The notes under the pieces were generated by a model. The model searched no databases. It saw only the letters and a list, made by a program, of their open reading frames with translations, and had not been told where the DNA came from. Positions 8,231 to 18,600 of a stretch of DNA of 64,000 nucleotides are shown piece after piece (positions within the stretch are counted from its first letter, which is position 1; each line of letters opens with the position of its first letter). The position numbers and the translations under genes are program-made. Origin of the DNA: Ciceribacter sp. L1K22 (GTDB lineage Bacteria > Pseudomonadota > Alphaproteobacteria > Rhizobiales > Rhizobiaceae); assembly GCF_017599385.1 (NCBI RefSeq), contig NZ_JAGFPK010000001.1:3479436-3543435 (forward strand). The letters are read 5' to 3'.

Positions 8231-8902
8231 TTATAAAACTATTATCGCCGCGCCTGGCTGGACCCGGGCGGCAAGATCGATGACATCCTGGTTGAGCATT
8301 CTGATACAGCCGGATGAGGCCTGCCGTCCTATGCTCCACCACTCCGGGGTACCATGAACACGATATAGCGTATCCTTACCGTTGCGGTGTATGTAGAGTG
8401 TGCGCGCTCCCAAAGGGTTTTCCGGGCCGCCGGGCATGCCGCTTCGGTAGCGTTCAAGTTCCGGAAGCCTCGCTCGCATTTCCATGGTGGGCGTCCATTT
8501 TGGCCAGGTCGCTATCCGGGCAATTTCACCATTGCCCGACCATCTGTAGCCATCCTTACCAATAGCTATGCCGTATCGTATCGCGGTACCGTCGCCGATA
8601 ACGAAATAAAGAAACCGCTCCGCAAGACTGACGAAGACAGTGCCTTCAGTGGCTCCGGTCAGGTCGATTACACGCCTGCGCCAAAATCTTGGGTCAAGCT
8701 TCCTGTATCGGACGGAAGGAACATTAAAACCATTATCTTCAAGCGCGACATAAAACCGTTCGGGATCTGCGGCTTGTATATCATGCGTGCCATTCGGCCG
8801 TGTGCCTCCTTGTGCAGCTTGCGACGAGGCGCCAAGGAGTAGCGCGGACAACAGTAGCGCCCGTCGATTCAGGACGACACCATTCGCCAATATCTTCTCC
8901 AT
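8231..8902 (-). CDS. L,D-transpeptidase (YkuD domain)
   Basis: This 223-residue exported protein has a signal sequence with a twin arginine (NRRALLLSALLLGASSQA). Its YkuD domain carries the active-site pattern VHGTPE ... SSGCIRM, with Cys as nucleophile; the SSGC variant in place of SHGC is common in rhizobial enzymes. The family forms 3-3 peptidoglycan crosslinks or attaches proteins to peptidoglycan in the periplasm. I chose the ATG at 8902, preceded by GGCGGAG; an alternative ATG at 8938 overlaps the barrel gene's stop (TGATG) and would also couple translation. It is the third gene of the DUF11 operon. Linking the barrel or the giant protein to the cell wall is a plausible inferred role. 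Confidence 0.88.
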   Translation of the reverse strand: MEKILANGVVLNRRALLLSALLLGASSQAAQGGTRPNGTHDIQAADPERFYVALEDNGFNVPSVRYRKLDPRFWRRRVIDLTGATEGTVFVSLAERFLYFVIGDGTAIRYGIAIGKDGYRWSGNGEIARIATWPKWTPTMEMRARLPELERYRSGMPGGPENPLGARTLYIHRNGKDTLYRVHGTPEWWSIGRQASSGCIRMLNQDVIDLAARVQPGAAIIVL

Positions 8903-8937
8903 TCCAGGCTCTCCGCCACCACGGTAAAGGCGCTTCA

Positions 8938-11900
8938 TCAGTATTTCCCAACGACGTTGAGGAAGACACCTTTGTCATCGAGTGTGAGGTCTCTGAGGTC
9001 GTCGGTGAAACGACCGAAATTGTATCCGACGCCCACCTTGAAGTCCTCGCCGACATGCCGATACAGGGCCACCAGGAGTCCGTAGTCGGTCGAGCTTGTC
9101 TCTGGAAGGCTGAGAACTCGTCCCTCCACCAGCGCATCCCAGCTTTTCACCAGATGAAGATCGAGACGGCCGGTACCCAGATATGCGGTAGAGACCGCCC
9201 ATTCGGATCCGTCCGATCCGTCGCGACGATCGCCAAAACGCAGTGCCTGCTTGGTCCCTATCGTCAGCCAAGGCATAAGGTCATAGGAAAGGTCGGCAGA
9301 CACAATGTGGCTGCGTTGCTCGACGGCCCCTTCGGACACAGCCGTTGACCCGAGATCCTTGAGATCGAGAAGATAGCTGTATTGAAACAGCGCATTAAGC
9401 TTATCATTGTCCACTGGACGGTACGCAAAGCCGAGCGATGTTTCCAGATAGTCCCTGTTTTGGACCGATGCGGACTCGCCATGTGCCTGGACGAGATCCA
9501 AGCCGGCAAGTAGGCGCCAGTCCTCGCTGGTTTTTACGGCAAAGTTTGAGGCAAGAACGTACGTCGTCGAGTCGCGCGTGTCGTCGGTCGAGTCGTCGTA
9601 TCTCGCCTCCCCCTTGACGCGGCCTTTCAAACCGTAATCCTCATCGTCGTAATTGACTGCAACGGAAACCGCCTTGCGATCGTAGTCCGAGCGTTCAAGC
9701 TTGGTGGAAGGATCGATGGTCTCGTCGCGGATCGATCCCGTCGTCAAGGCCGTATCAACGCTCCACAACGCGTCGGGCGTGTATTCGATGCCATAGGTCT
9801 GGGCCAGCGACTTTCGAAGCCCGAACATGTCGTAGGTGCTTTCGGCAAAGGCGGACGTAGAGTCCGAGATTTTCTTCCGAGACCCTGCGGTGATGACACC
9901 CCTGTCTGTTCCCGACAGCTCGTTCGTGCTCTCGATCGACGCGGCTCTGTCCGGATCGAGACGATAACCGACATAGTATTTGTCGTCGGCCGTCGGAGCA
10001 TATTCGGCACCGATTGCCCCTCCCACGCCGGTGGCGCCATGCGAGATTTCCGCGTTGGCTTCCACCTTCTCGGTCAGGCGCGTCTTTCCGCCAACGCCGA
10101 TCCGATCATTTCGACGTATATCGCCAGATTGCTGGACCGTTCCCTGAGCGAATCCGTATATCGATCTGTCGTCATTTATCTCGTAGTCGGCTCGCAGCCC
10201 GCCATCGATGCGCGAGCCGTTATAGCCGCTCTTTCCTGCCGCAAGGGCTGATGCGGACTGAAGCTCCGTACGTGCCGCGCCGACCGTGATCTTTGTGCTG
10301 TCGTTGAGCTGCACCGCCACATCGGCGGATGTCTCGACGCTTTTCTTGTTCTCGTCGGTCTTGAGTTGCTCATGCCCGATCGTCACTGAGGTGTTCTCGC
10401 CCAGTTCCAAAGCGGTGCCAACGCTCCAGCGCTCCAGTCCGACATCGGAATTGCCGCCGGCAATCGAAAAGCCGTTGCCTCTGTTCTCATAGCTGCCGTT
10501 AATGGTGCCCTTGAGATTTTCGATGCCTATGTCAGCCAGATCCAGCTGACCCTTGAGTTTCCAGGCGTTGGCGTCGTCGCTCACCGAGCCCAGTTTCTGC
10601 GTCGTTGAGGTGGATAAGCCGCCGTCGGTCGACGTATAACTTGAAGACGAAGCTCCTTTCGAACGCGCCACTTCGACGTCAAGCGAGGTGGTGTCGGAAT
10701 GACGAAGGCGCAAATCCGCGCTGACAACCTGGTGGTCGCTTGGGCCGGTATTGTCGGTCACTTCCGAGGCGCCGACGCGGACCTTGTCGTTGATCCAGCG
10801 TTCAACGCGGGCGCCGTGCGCATAGCCGTCGACATCTGAGGCAAGCGGAGTGTACTCGTATTGAACGATGACGTAGGCGTTGGTGCTGCCTTGCGAGGAA
10901 GACCGAACCGCCTCGCCAGGCGCACTCAAGACTGAAGCCGGCCTGCGGAGCAGAAGCAGGCCCTGGAAATAATCGAGTGTATAGTCCTCGTCCGCCACCA
11001 GTGTTTTCTCGGTGACAACCGCGCCCGTTACGACGCTCCGGTATTCGATCGAGACGGTCTCGGAACCTTCAGTTACATCCTGTCGCGAAAGAAAGTAGGA
11101 CGAGCCGCCTGTTGCCAGGAATTCATCGCGCCGCGCCAGGCTGTCCGGTTGTGCCGCATAGACGGCAGCAACGGTTCGCTTCTCGCCAAATGATGTCACA
11201 TCGTCTGGCGCATACTGAGCGGCTGCCCCGTAGAGAGAGCGTTCTGACTGAGCAAACTCCGTTCCCACGACGCGTGTCTTGAAATTTCCCCAAACGACAT
11301 GGCTGTCGCCCTTCTCGAGGCGGATATAGAGTTTCCCCCGTGTCGGCGCGTCTTCAACAGTGGTCGATGAGTCGCCGTAGACGGGGTAATACTGGTCGGG
11401 ATCAATTCTCCGCAGGATCTCGGAGCTCGACTGAGAGTTCAATCCTCGAAAGAGATTTTTCACGTCATCCTCGCCGGTGTCGGCTGATGCCGTAAGGAGA
11501 TACTCGCCCTTGATCTTGCCCTTCAGATAGAAGGCAAGCCGACCCTTGGAATAAACCCTGTCGTACTCCCCTTCGCGGGCGATTTCGATGCCGTCATCAC
11601 CCGATTTTCGGCCGACGGTCAGATCTGCAAGCGCAACATAGAACCATTCGTTCTGGGGTATATTGATTTCGCGTATGAAATTGAGGCCGCCTGATTTGGA
11701 GACGCCGGCGAGTGAAACGTCGACCTCGTGATCGCCGGGCGGCAGAATTCGCTGGACCACGAAGGACCGTTGTGCGTCGAGCGGGACCTGTGATCCGAGT
11801 GCGGTTATCGAATATCCTGGAGGAACATTCCGACCGTAGACAGTCACAGCCCCGCCATGAACGGGAATGTGCCGGACTGCGGTACGATCTTCGGCCACAC

Positions 11901-12675
11901 CAGGTGCCGGCGCCGGAGTCGCGCTGGCGGGCTCAAACACCGCATCGGTCCGCGACAGCATCAATGGTTCGGTTTCGTTGAAGCGTCCCTTGTCATCATA
12001 GACGCGCAAAACATAGTCGAAGTCCCGCGTCTCGCTCTCCGGCATGATCCACCGCGCGGTTCCGTTCGGTTCGATCGGCACCACGAACTGCGGCCTGAAG
12101 GTGGATCCTCTGTAGGAATCCCCGATTCTGATTTCTGCCTTGGTTATGAACGCCGGGTAGTTCGAGTAGGCTTGGAAAACGACGTCTTCGCCGGCCTGAT
12201 AGGTTCTTCGAACCGGACTCGTGGACACGTTGAGCATTGTCTTCACATCGAGTCCGTCGAATTTGACCTGGATGTCGACCGCGCTCAGATCCAAATCCGC
12301 CTTGCGCTGCCGATCCGCCATTTTGACAGCTGACTTGTCGCCGAGGGGCGCAGAAACGACCTGCATGCTTTCATCGACCACCTGCCCATCCACGCTGATC
12401 GAAAAAGGGACTGCGTCCCCTTGCGCAGCGCCTTTTTCGGTGTTCTCTCCCACCACCAGCGTTCGGCTTGATCCGTCGTCCAGCATTTTTCCGCGGATGA
12501 CGGACGAACATTCCTCATTGACGCACCCGTCAATGTCGAAGCCGCTTTGTGGGAATGCCTGATGTGAAACCCCTATGGAAAGCAGCAAAGCGGTGCCGGC
12601 TTTCAGTGTGAGGTGCCTTGATTTCCTGTCGGGGGACTGGTCCCACGTGCGCACGCTATCGAACAAGGTTGTCAT
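8938..12675 (-). CDS. Large outer-membrane beta-barrel protein
   Basis: A signal sequence (near residues 20-40, ending SHQAFPQ) begins this 1245-residue protein. Residues about 110-280 hold Ig-like beta sandwiches (for example RTYQAGEDVVFQAYSNYPAF), and a PEGA-like stretch follows (GRNVPPGYSITALG). From about 350 to the end, amphipathic beta strands alternate and the final residues are FLNVVGKY, an aromatic C-terminus typical of Bam-dependent barrels. 'VADEDYTLDYFQGLLLL' near residue 575 is a motif I associate with barrels encoded beside DUF11 proteins. ATG 12675 has GGAGGT upstream and overlaps the stop of the DUF11 gene (ATGA). It may export, anchor or assemble the giant repeat protein; the exact function is unknown. 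Confidence 0.78.
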   Translation of the reverse strand: MTTLFDSVRTWDQSPDRKSRHLTLKAGTALLLSIGVSHQAFPQSGFDIDGCVNEECSSVIRGKMLDDGSSRTLVVGENTEKGAAQGDAVPFSISVDGQVVDESMQVVSAPLGDKSAVKMADRQRKADLDLSAVDIQVKFDGLDVKTMLNVSTSPVRRTYQAGEDVVFQAYSNYPAFITKAEIRIGDSYRGSTFRPQFVVPIEPNGTARWIMPESETRDFDYVLRVYDDKGRFNETEPLMLSRTDAVFEPASATPAPAPGVAEDRTAVRHIPVHGGAVTVYGRNVPPGYSITALGSQVPLDAQRSFVVQRILPPGDHEVDVSLAGVSKSGGLNFIREINIPQNEWFYVALADLTVGRKSGDDGIEIAREGEYDRVYSKGRLAFYLKGKIKGEYLLTASADTGEDDVKNLFRGLNSQSSSEILRRIDPDQYYPVYGDSSTTVEDAPTRGKLYIRLEKGDSHVVWGNFKTRVVGTEFAQSERSLYGAAAQYAPDDVTSFGEKRTVAAVYAAQPDSLARRDEFLATGGSSYFLSRQDVTEGSETVSIEYRSVVTGAVVTEKTLVADEDYTLDYFQGLLLLRRPASVLSAPGEAVRSSSQGSTNAYVIVQYEYTPLASDVDGYAHGARVERWINDKVRVGASEVTDNTGPSDHQVVSADLRLRHSDTTSLDVEVARSKGASSSSYTSTDGGLSTSTTQKLGSVSDDANAWKLKGQLDLADIGIENLKGTINGSYENRGNGFSIAGGNSDVGLERWSVGTALELGENTSVTIGHEQLKTDENKKSVETSADVAVQLNDSTKITVGAARTELQSASALAAGKSGYNGSRIDGGLRADYEINDDRSIYGFAQGTVQQSGDIRRNDRIGVGGKTRLTEKVEANAEISHGATGVGGAIGAEYAPTADDKYYVGYRLDPDRAASIESTNELSGTDRGVITAGSRKKISDSTSAFAESTYDMFGLRKSLAQTYGIEYTPDALWSVDTALTTGSIRDETIDPSTKLERSDYDRKAVSVAVNYDDEDYGLKGRVKGEARYDDSTDDTRDSTTYVLASNFAVKTSEDWRLLAGLDLVQAHGESASVQNRDYLETSLGFAYRPVDNDKLNALFQYSYLLDLKDLGSTAVSEGAVEQRSHIVSADLSYDLMPWLTIGTKQALRFGDRRDGSDGSEWAVSTAYLGTGRLDLHLVKSWDALVEGRVLSLPETSSTDYGLLVALYRHVGEDFKVGVGYNFGRFTDDLRDLTLDDKGVFLNVVGKY

Positions 12676-15600
12676 TGGTTTACCTCCACGCGCTTCTCGA
12701 TTTCGAGGCGATAGGTCCCGCCATAATCGGCCCACAGCTGGGCGATGGTTTTCTGCATTTCGGTCAACCGCCTTGCAGCCAGCTGCGGCTCGGCCTTGCT
12801 GTCCACGTAGGAGAGGCGAATGAGGGAGTAGTCCTGCTTGAGCACCTCAAGGAGGCGGATGATCTGGTCGTACCATTGCGCCTTCAACCGAAGACTTCCG
12901 GCGTCGAAGGCATCGTCCGTGAGGTCGATACGGACCAGTCTTCCGATAGAGGCGCCGAAGTTCATCTTCGACATGTTTCCGGCCGTGAGCCGCATGACCC
13001 GGGGATTCTCGGTCGTCAGGCGGTAGCCCGTCGGAAGCGTTCTCGTGTCGAGCTTGAGAATGAAGTTCGAGCCGATGCGTTGATCCGGCAGAGCGGCGCA
13101 GGGAAGACTGTAGCGCCCATGTTCGTCCGTCGTGATGAGAACACCATTGACGGTTGCCAAACGGACCCCGGGCAATCCGGGCTCGCCATCATCCGGATAG
13201 CCGTTCCGGTTGACGTCATCGAACACGCGACCGATGACAGTCGAGCAGTCGAACATCGCCTCGGCAACCACGACGACCGTCGCTGTGCCCGGGGGTGTTG
13301 GAATGTCCTTTACCGTGGCGTAGTTCGTGTATCTGCCGGGGACGACAGAGCTGAGAACCACGAGCTTCAACTCGATCTCGATCGCGCTATCCGGAGGGAT
13401 ATCGAGGTCGGCGAACTCGATGTCCCTGCCCTTCACGCTTGGCGTCACCGCAACGCCCTCCACCTTCGCTGATCCTTCGATGAAGCGGAACCCGGCGGGA
13501 ATGCGATCGATCACGGTGACCTGCGCCGGAATGGATAGCGAATTGTTTGCAACCATGATCCGGTAGGGCACCGTGTCACCCCTGCGTACCTCCTTCACAT
13601 CCGCCACCTTGGTGACGGTGATGTCGGTGGAGGTTGCCGGAGGCGCAAGCGGCGTTACGACACAATACGCGGGAGGATTTTCCGGATCGCAGGGTGGCGA
13701 GGTAAAATCCGGGTCTTCGGGTGTTTCGAATGTGAGATTGGTGACCTCTGTCAGACCTTCGGGCAACTCATCCTTCAGTGTCACGGCGACATGTCGGGTG
13801 ATTTTCTTGCCGGGAGGCAGAGTATCGATCGTCCAGGTGGTATAGCCGGTTACGGGATCGTAGGTGCCATTCTCCCGTGGTTCGACCTTCTTGACCGCTT
13901 CGAGGTCCACGAACTGGTCTGTTACGGAGTAGTCCTCAATCGCCGTACCTCCGGTGTTGATCAGTGTCACTTCGTAGACCAGTGTCTCTCCCGGCTCACC
14001 GAGGCCTTCCCTCGTGCCACCGATTTCCTCGATCAGCGTCTTGGTGGGAGAGACCTGTCCTTCGGTCGGATGATCGACGTCGCAGACCAGGATTGCAGTC
14101 GGGATGCAGTCCAGGACGATGTTGCTGACACGCTTCAATCCCTGGGGCAGCGGAGCGACCAACGTGATGTCCACGGTCCGCGTGACGGTCTCGCCGATTT
14201 CAAGGCTGTCGATCACCCATGTCGTTCGACCTGTCGTGGGATTGTACGTCCCATTATCGGAGGCAACCGCCGAGGCGACGGCGTCCGCCGGTTTGAACAC
14301 CTCGAAAACCTCGACGTCATTGGCATCGCGACCGCCATTGTTGGTGACGGTGATCTCGTAGCGCAGGGTTTCCCCGGCTTGAGCAATGCCATTGTTCTCA
14401 ATACTCTCATTGATGAGCTTCTTCGATCTGTTGATCGATGACGGCGTTGGGAGAACCACCCGGCAAGGAGCGCCGGTTGCTGTGTTCGTGACGGTGCAGT
14501 CCTTCACCAGCCGGTTCGTCACCTGCGTGGTACCTGCGGGCAGTGGGTCCTTGAGCGTGAACTTCACCGTATAGTTGACCGGCGTGCCCCGTGCGATTGT
14601 CTGGTCTCGCCAGATCACCCTTCCGGTTGCAGGGTCCCATTCCCCACCCTTGTCGGCCTCCACTAGCTCCGCTGTCGCCGGTGGTTCGAAGAAGTCTTCG
14701 ATGTCATAGCCCATGACAGTCGAGCCGCCCGTATTGGTGACTGTCACGCGGTAGGTGAGCATTTCACCCGGCTCCGCGATACGGTTGTTCGGCACATAGC
14801 TTTCGGCCACCAGCGACTTGACCTGATGGATATCGGATTCGGTCGGCGTGACGACCTCACAGGAGCCGGCGAAAAGCTCTTTGCACTCAAGAACCCGGTT
14901 CCTGACGGAGGCCAGGCTTGTGGGCAAGGGATCATTGAGCTTGATATCGACCGTGCGTGTTACCTCTCCGCCGAGCTTTCCGATCGAGGGAATGATCCAT
15001 TCGATGGTCACGGTATTCGCGCCGGGATCGGTCGTTACCGTGCCCCCATCAGCATCAATGTCGGCGACCGAGACCGCAGTGAGGGGGGTGAATTCGTCCC
15101 TGAGGACGTAGTTCTCTGCATCCGCATTGCCGATGTTGCGCGCGGTGATCTCGTAGCGCAGGGTTTCGCCGGCCTCGGCAACACCGGTAATGTCGCCCCC
15201 ATCTTCAACTTTGAGCACCTTGGCATGCTTGACATTCGGAGCCCTGGGCAAATCCGGGCCGCACGTCCGCCCCGGAATGACGACGCAATTCAGGACTTCA
15301 TTCTTTACGTTCAGAATATCGTCCGGCAGCGGGTCCTTCAGCTTGATCGCGACCCGCAATTTGATGGTGCGGGTGCCGGTCGAAGGTACGGTCAGATTGG
15401 TCCATGTAACGATGCCGGTGTTTTCGTCATAGGAGTGCGTGTTCCCATCGAGGACCGTCACTTCATCGATCGCGTCCAGGGGTGTGAACTGATCTTGAAT
15501 CGACACGCCCGTTGCATCGGATCCACCTAAATTCATGACCGTGATTTCATAGGTCAGGGTTTCACCGGGCTCGGCATAGGCATCGTTGTCTTCGGCGCCG

Positions 15601-18600
15601 CCCGACTGATCCACCAGTTCCTTGGCCTGTTGCAGCAGCGGTCCGGTTGGGGTGTCCACCTCGCAGGACTCGCCATCGATCGGCAGGCAATCGAGCAGTC
15701 TGTTCGTCACGCCCTGGAGCCCGTCGGGGAGCGGGTCGGCAAAACGGTACTTGATCGTGACTTCCTGGGGCGTTCCCCCAAGGGCGAGCGGCACAAGTGG
15801 CCCAATGGTTCTCGTTGCAGTGTTCGTTGCGGCGTTCCAGCTCCAGTCGGCCGGCGTAGGGTCACCGTCGAGAAGGCCGGGAACGCCCACCGGATCGAGC
15901 TGGTCCTTGACAACAACCGTATTGGCGACGGCCCCACCAACGTTGATCACCCTGATGGTGTAGGTAAGTTCCTCTCCCGGCTGGAGCTTCCGGTCGTTGT
16001 TGATGCTGTCGATGGTCAGGACCTTGGACTGCCTGATAATCGGCTCCGGGGGGATAACGGGGTCGCAGATCTTGCCGACGATGATGTTTTCGCAGGTCAA
16101 GATATTGGTCAGCTCGGTCAGCCCCTCGGGCAATGGATCGATCAAGGTGATGTCGAGCGTTCTGGTGACAGTTGTTCCTTTTGGCAGCGACGCTATGGTC
16201 CATGTGGTCGTGCCATTGACATAGCTTCCGCCGTCCGAGGCGACCGCACTATCAACCACCTCCGGATTGCTGAAGGTGTCCACGACCTGATAGTCGCTGA
16301 GGTCGGTGCCACCGGCATTGGTGACGGTGATCGTATACCTCAGAGTCTCGCCGCCTTCGGCATAGGCATCGTTGTCTTCAGCGCCACCGCTCTGGTCGGT
16401 CAGTTCCTTGGACTTCTGCACATCGGCGGCGGTCGGTGTCACGACGGTGCAGGAAAAGCCCGGGATGACTTCGACACACGGGGTGACGGCATTCGTCACT
16501 TCTTCGGTATTTGGCGGCAGGCTTGGCAGGAGTGTGACGGTGATATCCCAGGTGACCGGCTCGTTTGGCTTCAGTTCCGGGATTGTCCATGTGGCGGTTC
16601 CGGTAGCGGCATCCGCCGAGCCCTTGCCGGCTTCCGTCGACATGGTCGCAATGGCGTTTACCGGGAGAAACTGGTCTGTGAGCGTGTGGTTGAACGCCGA
16701 CTGCCCCCCTACGTTCTCTACGGTGATACGGTAGGTCAGCGTTTCTCCGGGCTCTGCGATATTCGGCGCAGAACCGCCCTGCTCGGTGAGAAGGATCTTG
16801 GCCGTTCTGATGCGCGGTGGCGTAGGCGTTTTAATGTCGCACGGTTCGCCGGTCGCGGCATTGGTGATGATACAATTGTTCGGGAGAAAGTTGCGCACCC
16901 ACTCCACGCCCACCGGCAGCGGATTGGCAAGAGTGACCGTCACTGTATAGGTCTTGCTGCTACCAGCCGGAATGTCCTGGCCGGTCCACAGGCTCGTGCC
17001 AGTCGCCGCGTTGTAGCTGGAATTGAGCGGCGGGTCGAGAACGACGCTTTGAACGGCAGTCTGAGGGCTGGAAAGCCCTTCCGCGGAAAAGACATCCCGG
17101 ACGGTGTAGCCGAAAGCATCGGTGCCGCCATTGTTGGTGGCAACGACAGTGTACATAAGCGTTTCACCGGGTTCCGCCACTCCCGTCAATCCTGAAGGTG
17201 CAACCGAACTTTCGGTCGTCAGTTGTTTTGCAGTATTGACGGCGGAGGGAGTGGACGTGACGACCACGCACGGTTCCTCGGTTGCGACGTTTGTCGGCAC
17301 GCAGTCCTTGATGACGCTGTTCCTGACTTCTGCGAGCCCCGGGGTCAGCGGGTTGGTGAGGGTTATGGCGACGGTTCGTTTCACGATGCCGGGCTGGGTC
17401 TCGCTGGTTGCGGCCGGAATGGTGACTGCGGGCCATGTGGTGGTGATCTGGTTGGCCGCGACGGCAGAGGTGCCTGCATCGCTTGCCACGACGCCGGAGA
17501 CGATGTCGACGGTATCGGCGGGCTCGAAGACATCCTGAATGACATAGTTGGTCATCGGCGTGCCGCCGGTATTGGTCACGGTGACCTCGTATTCGAGGGT
17601 CTCGCCGGGTTCTGCTGTATTGGCGAGCGTGCCACCGGTCTCCGGGAGCAGCCTTTTCGACTGGCTGACCTTCGCGGCGGTCGGCAGGATGACGCCGCAG
17701 GGCGCGAGTGTGACGGGGTCGGTCACGACGCAGTCGGTGGTGACGCGGTTGATGACCTGGGTCCATGGCTGGTCGAAGACCGGCTTGAGTGTCACCTCGA
17801 TCGGGACGGTGATGCTGCCATTGGCGGGAATGGAGAGGTTCGTCCAGGTGGTGACGCCATTGCCCTGGTAGGTGCCGCCGGGAATGGTGGTGCTTCCGAC
17901 AACGGTTGACGGCGCATTGACCGAAGCGATGATCCCGGCGGGCGTGAATGTGTCCGTCAGGGTGTAGCCGCTTCTGGCCGTGCCGCCGCTATTGGTGATG
18001 GTCAGCGCATAGGTGATGGTCTCGCCAGGCTCGGCAACACCCAGCATGCCGGCAGGCTCGACAAGGCTTTCCACCGTCTTCACCTTGCTCGTCGTGATCT
18101 TCGACGCCGTGGGCGTCTTCACCACGCACGGTTCCCCGGTAGCGACGTTTGTCGGCACGCAGTCCTTGATGACGCTGTTCCTGACTTCTGCGAGCCCCGG
18201 GGTCAGCGGGTTGGTGAGGGTTATGGCGACGGTTCGTTTCACGATGCCGGGCTGGGTCTCGCTGGTTGCGGCCGGAATGGTGACTGCGGGCCATGTGGTG
18301 GTGATCTGGTTGGCCGCGACGGCAGAGGTGCCTGCATCGCTTGCCACGACGCCGGAGACGATGTCGACGGTATCGGCGGGCTCGAAGACATCCTGAATGA
18401 CATAGTTGGTCATCGGCGTGCCGCCGGTATTGGTCACGGTGACCTCGTATTCGAGGGTCTCGCCGGGTTCTGCTGTATTGGCGAGCGTGCCACCGGTCTC
18501 CGGGAGCAGCCTTTTCGACTGGCTGACCTTCGCGGCGGTCGGCAGGATGACGCCGCAGGGCGCGAGTGTGACGGGGTCGGTCACGACGCAGTCGGTGGTG

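Noticed and set aside
15630-17195. Long plus-strand frame of 521 codons opposite the DUF11 gene
   Set aside because: It is antisense to a clear 3312-residue repeat protein, has Arg/Gly/His-rich composition without domain motifs, and lacks a ribosome-binding site. Other plus-strand frames at 12618, 20727 and 21822 are shadows for the same reason.
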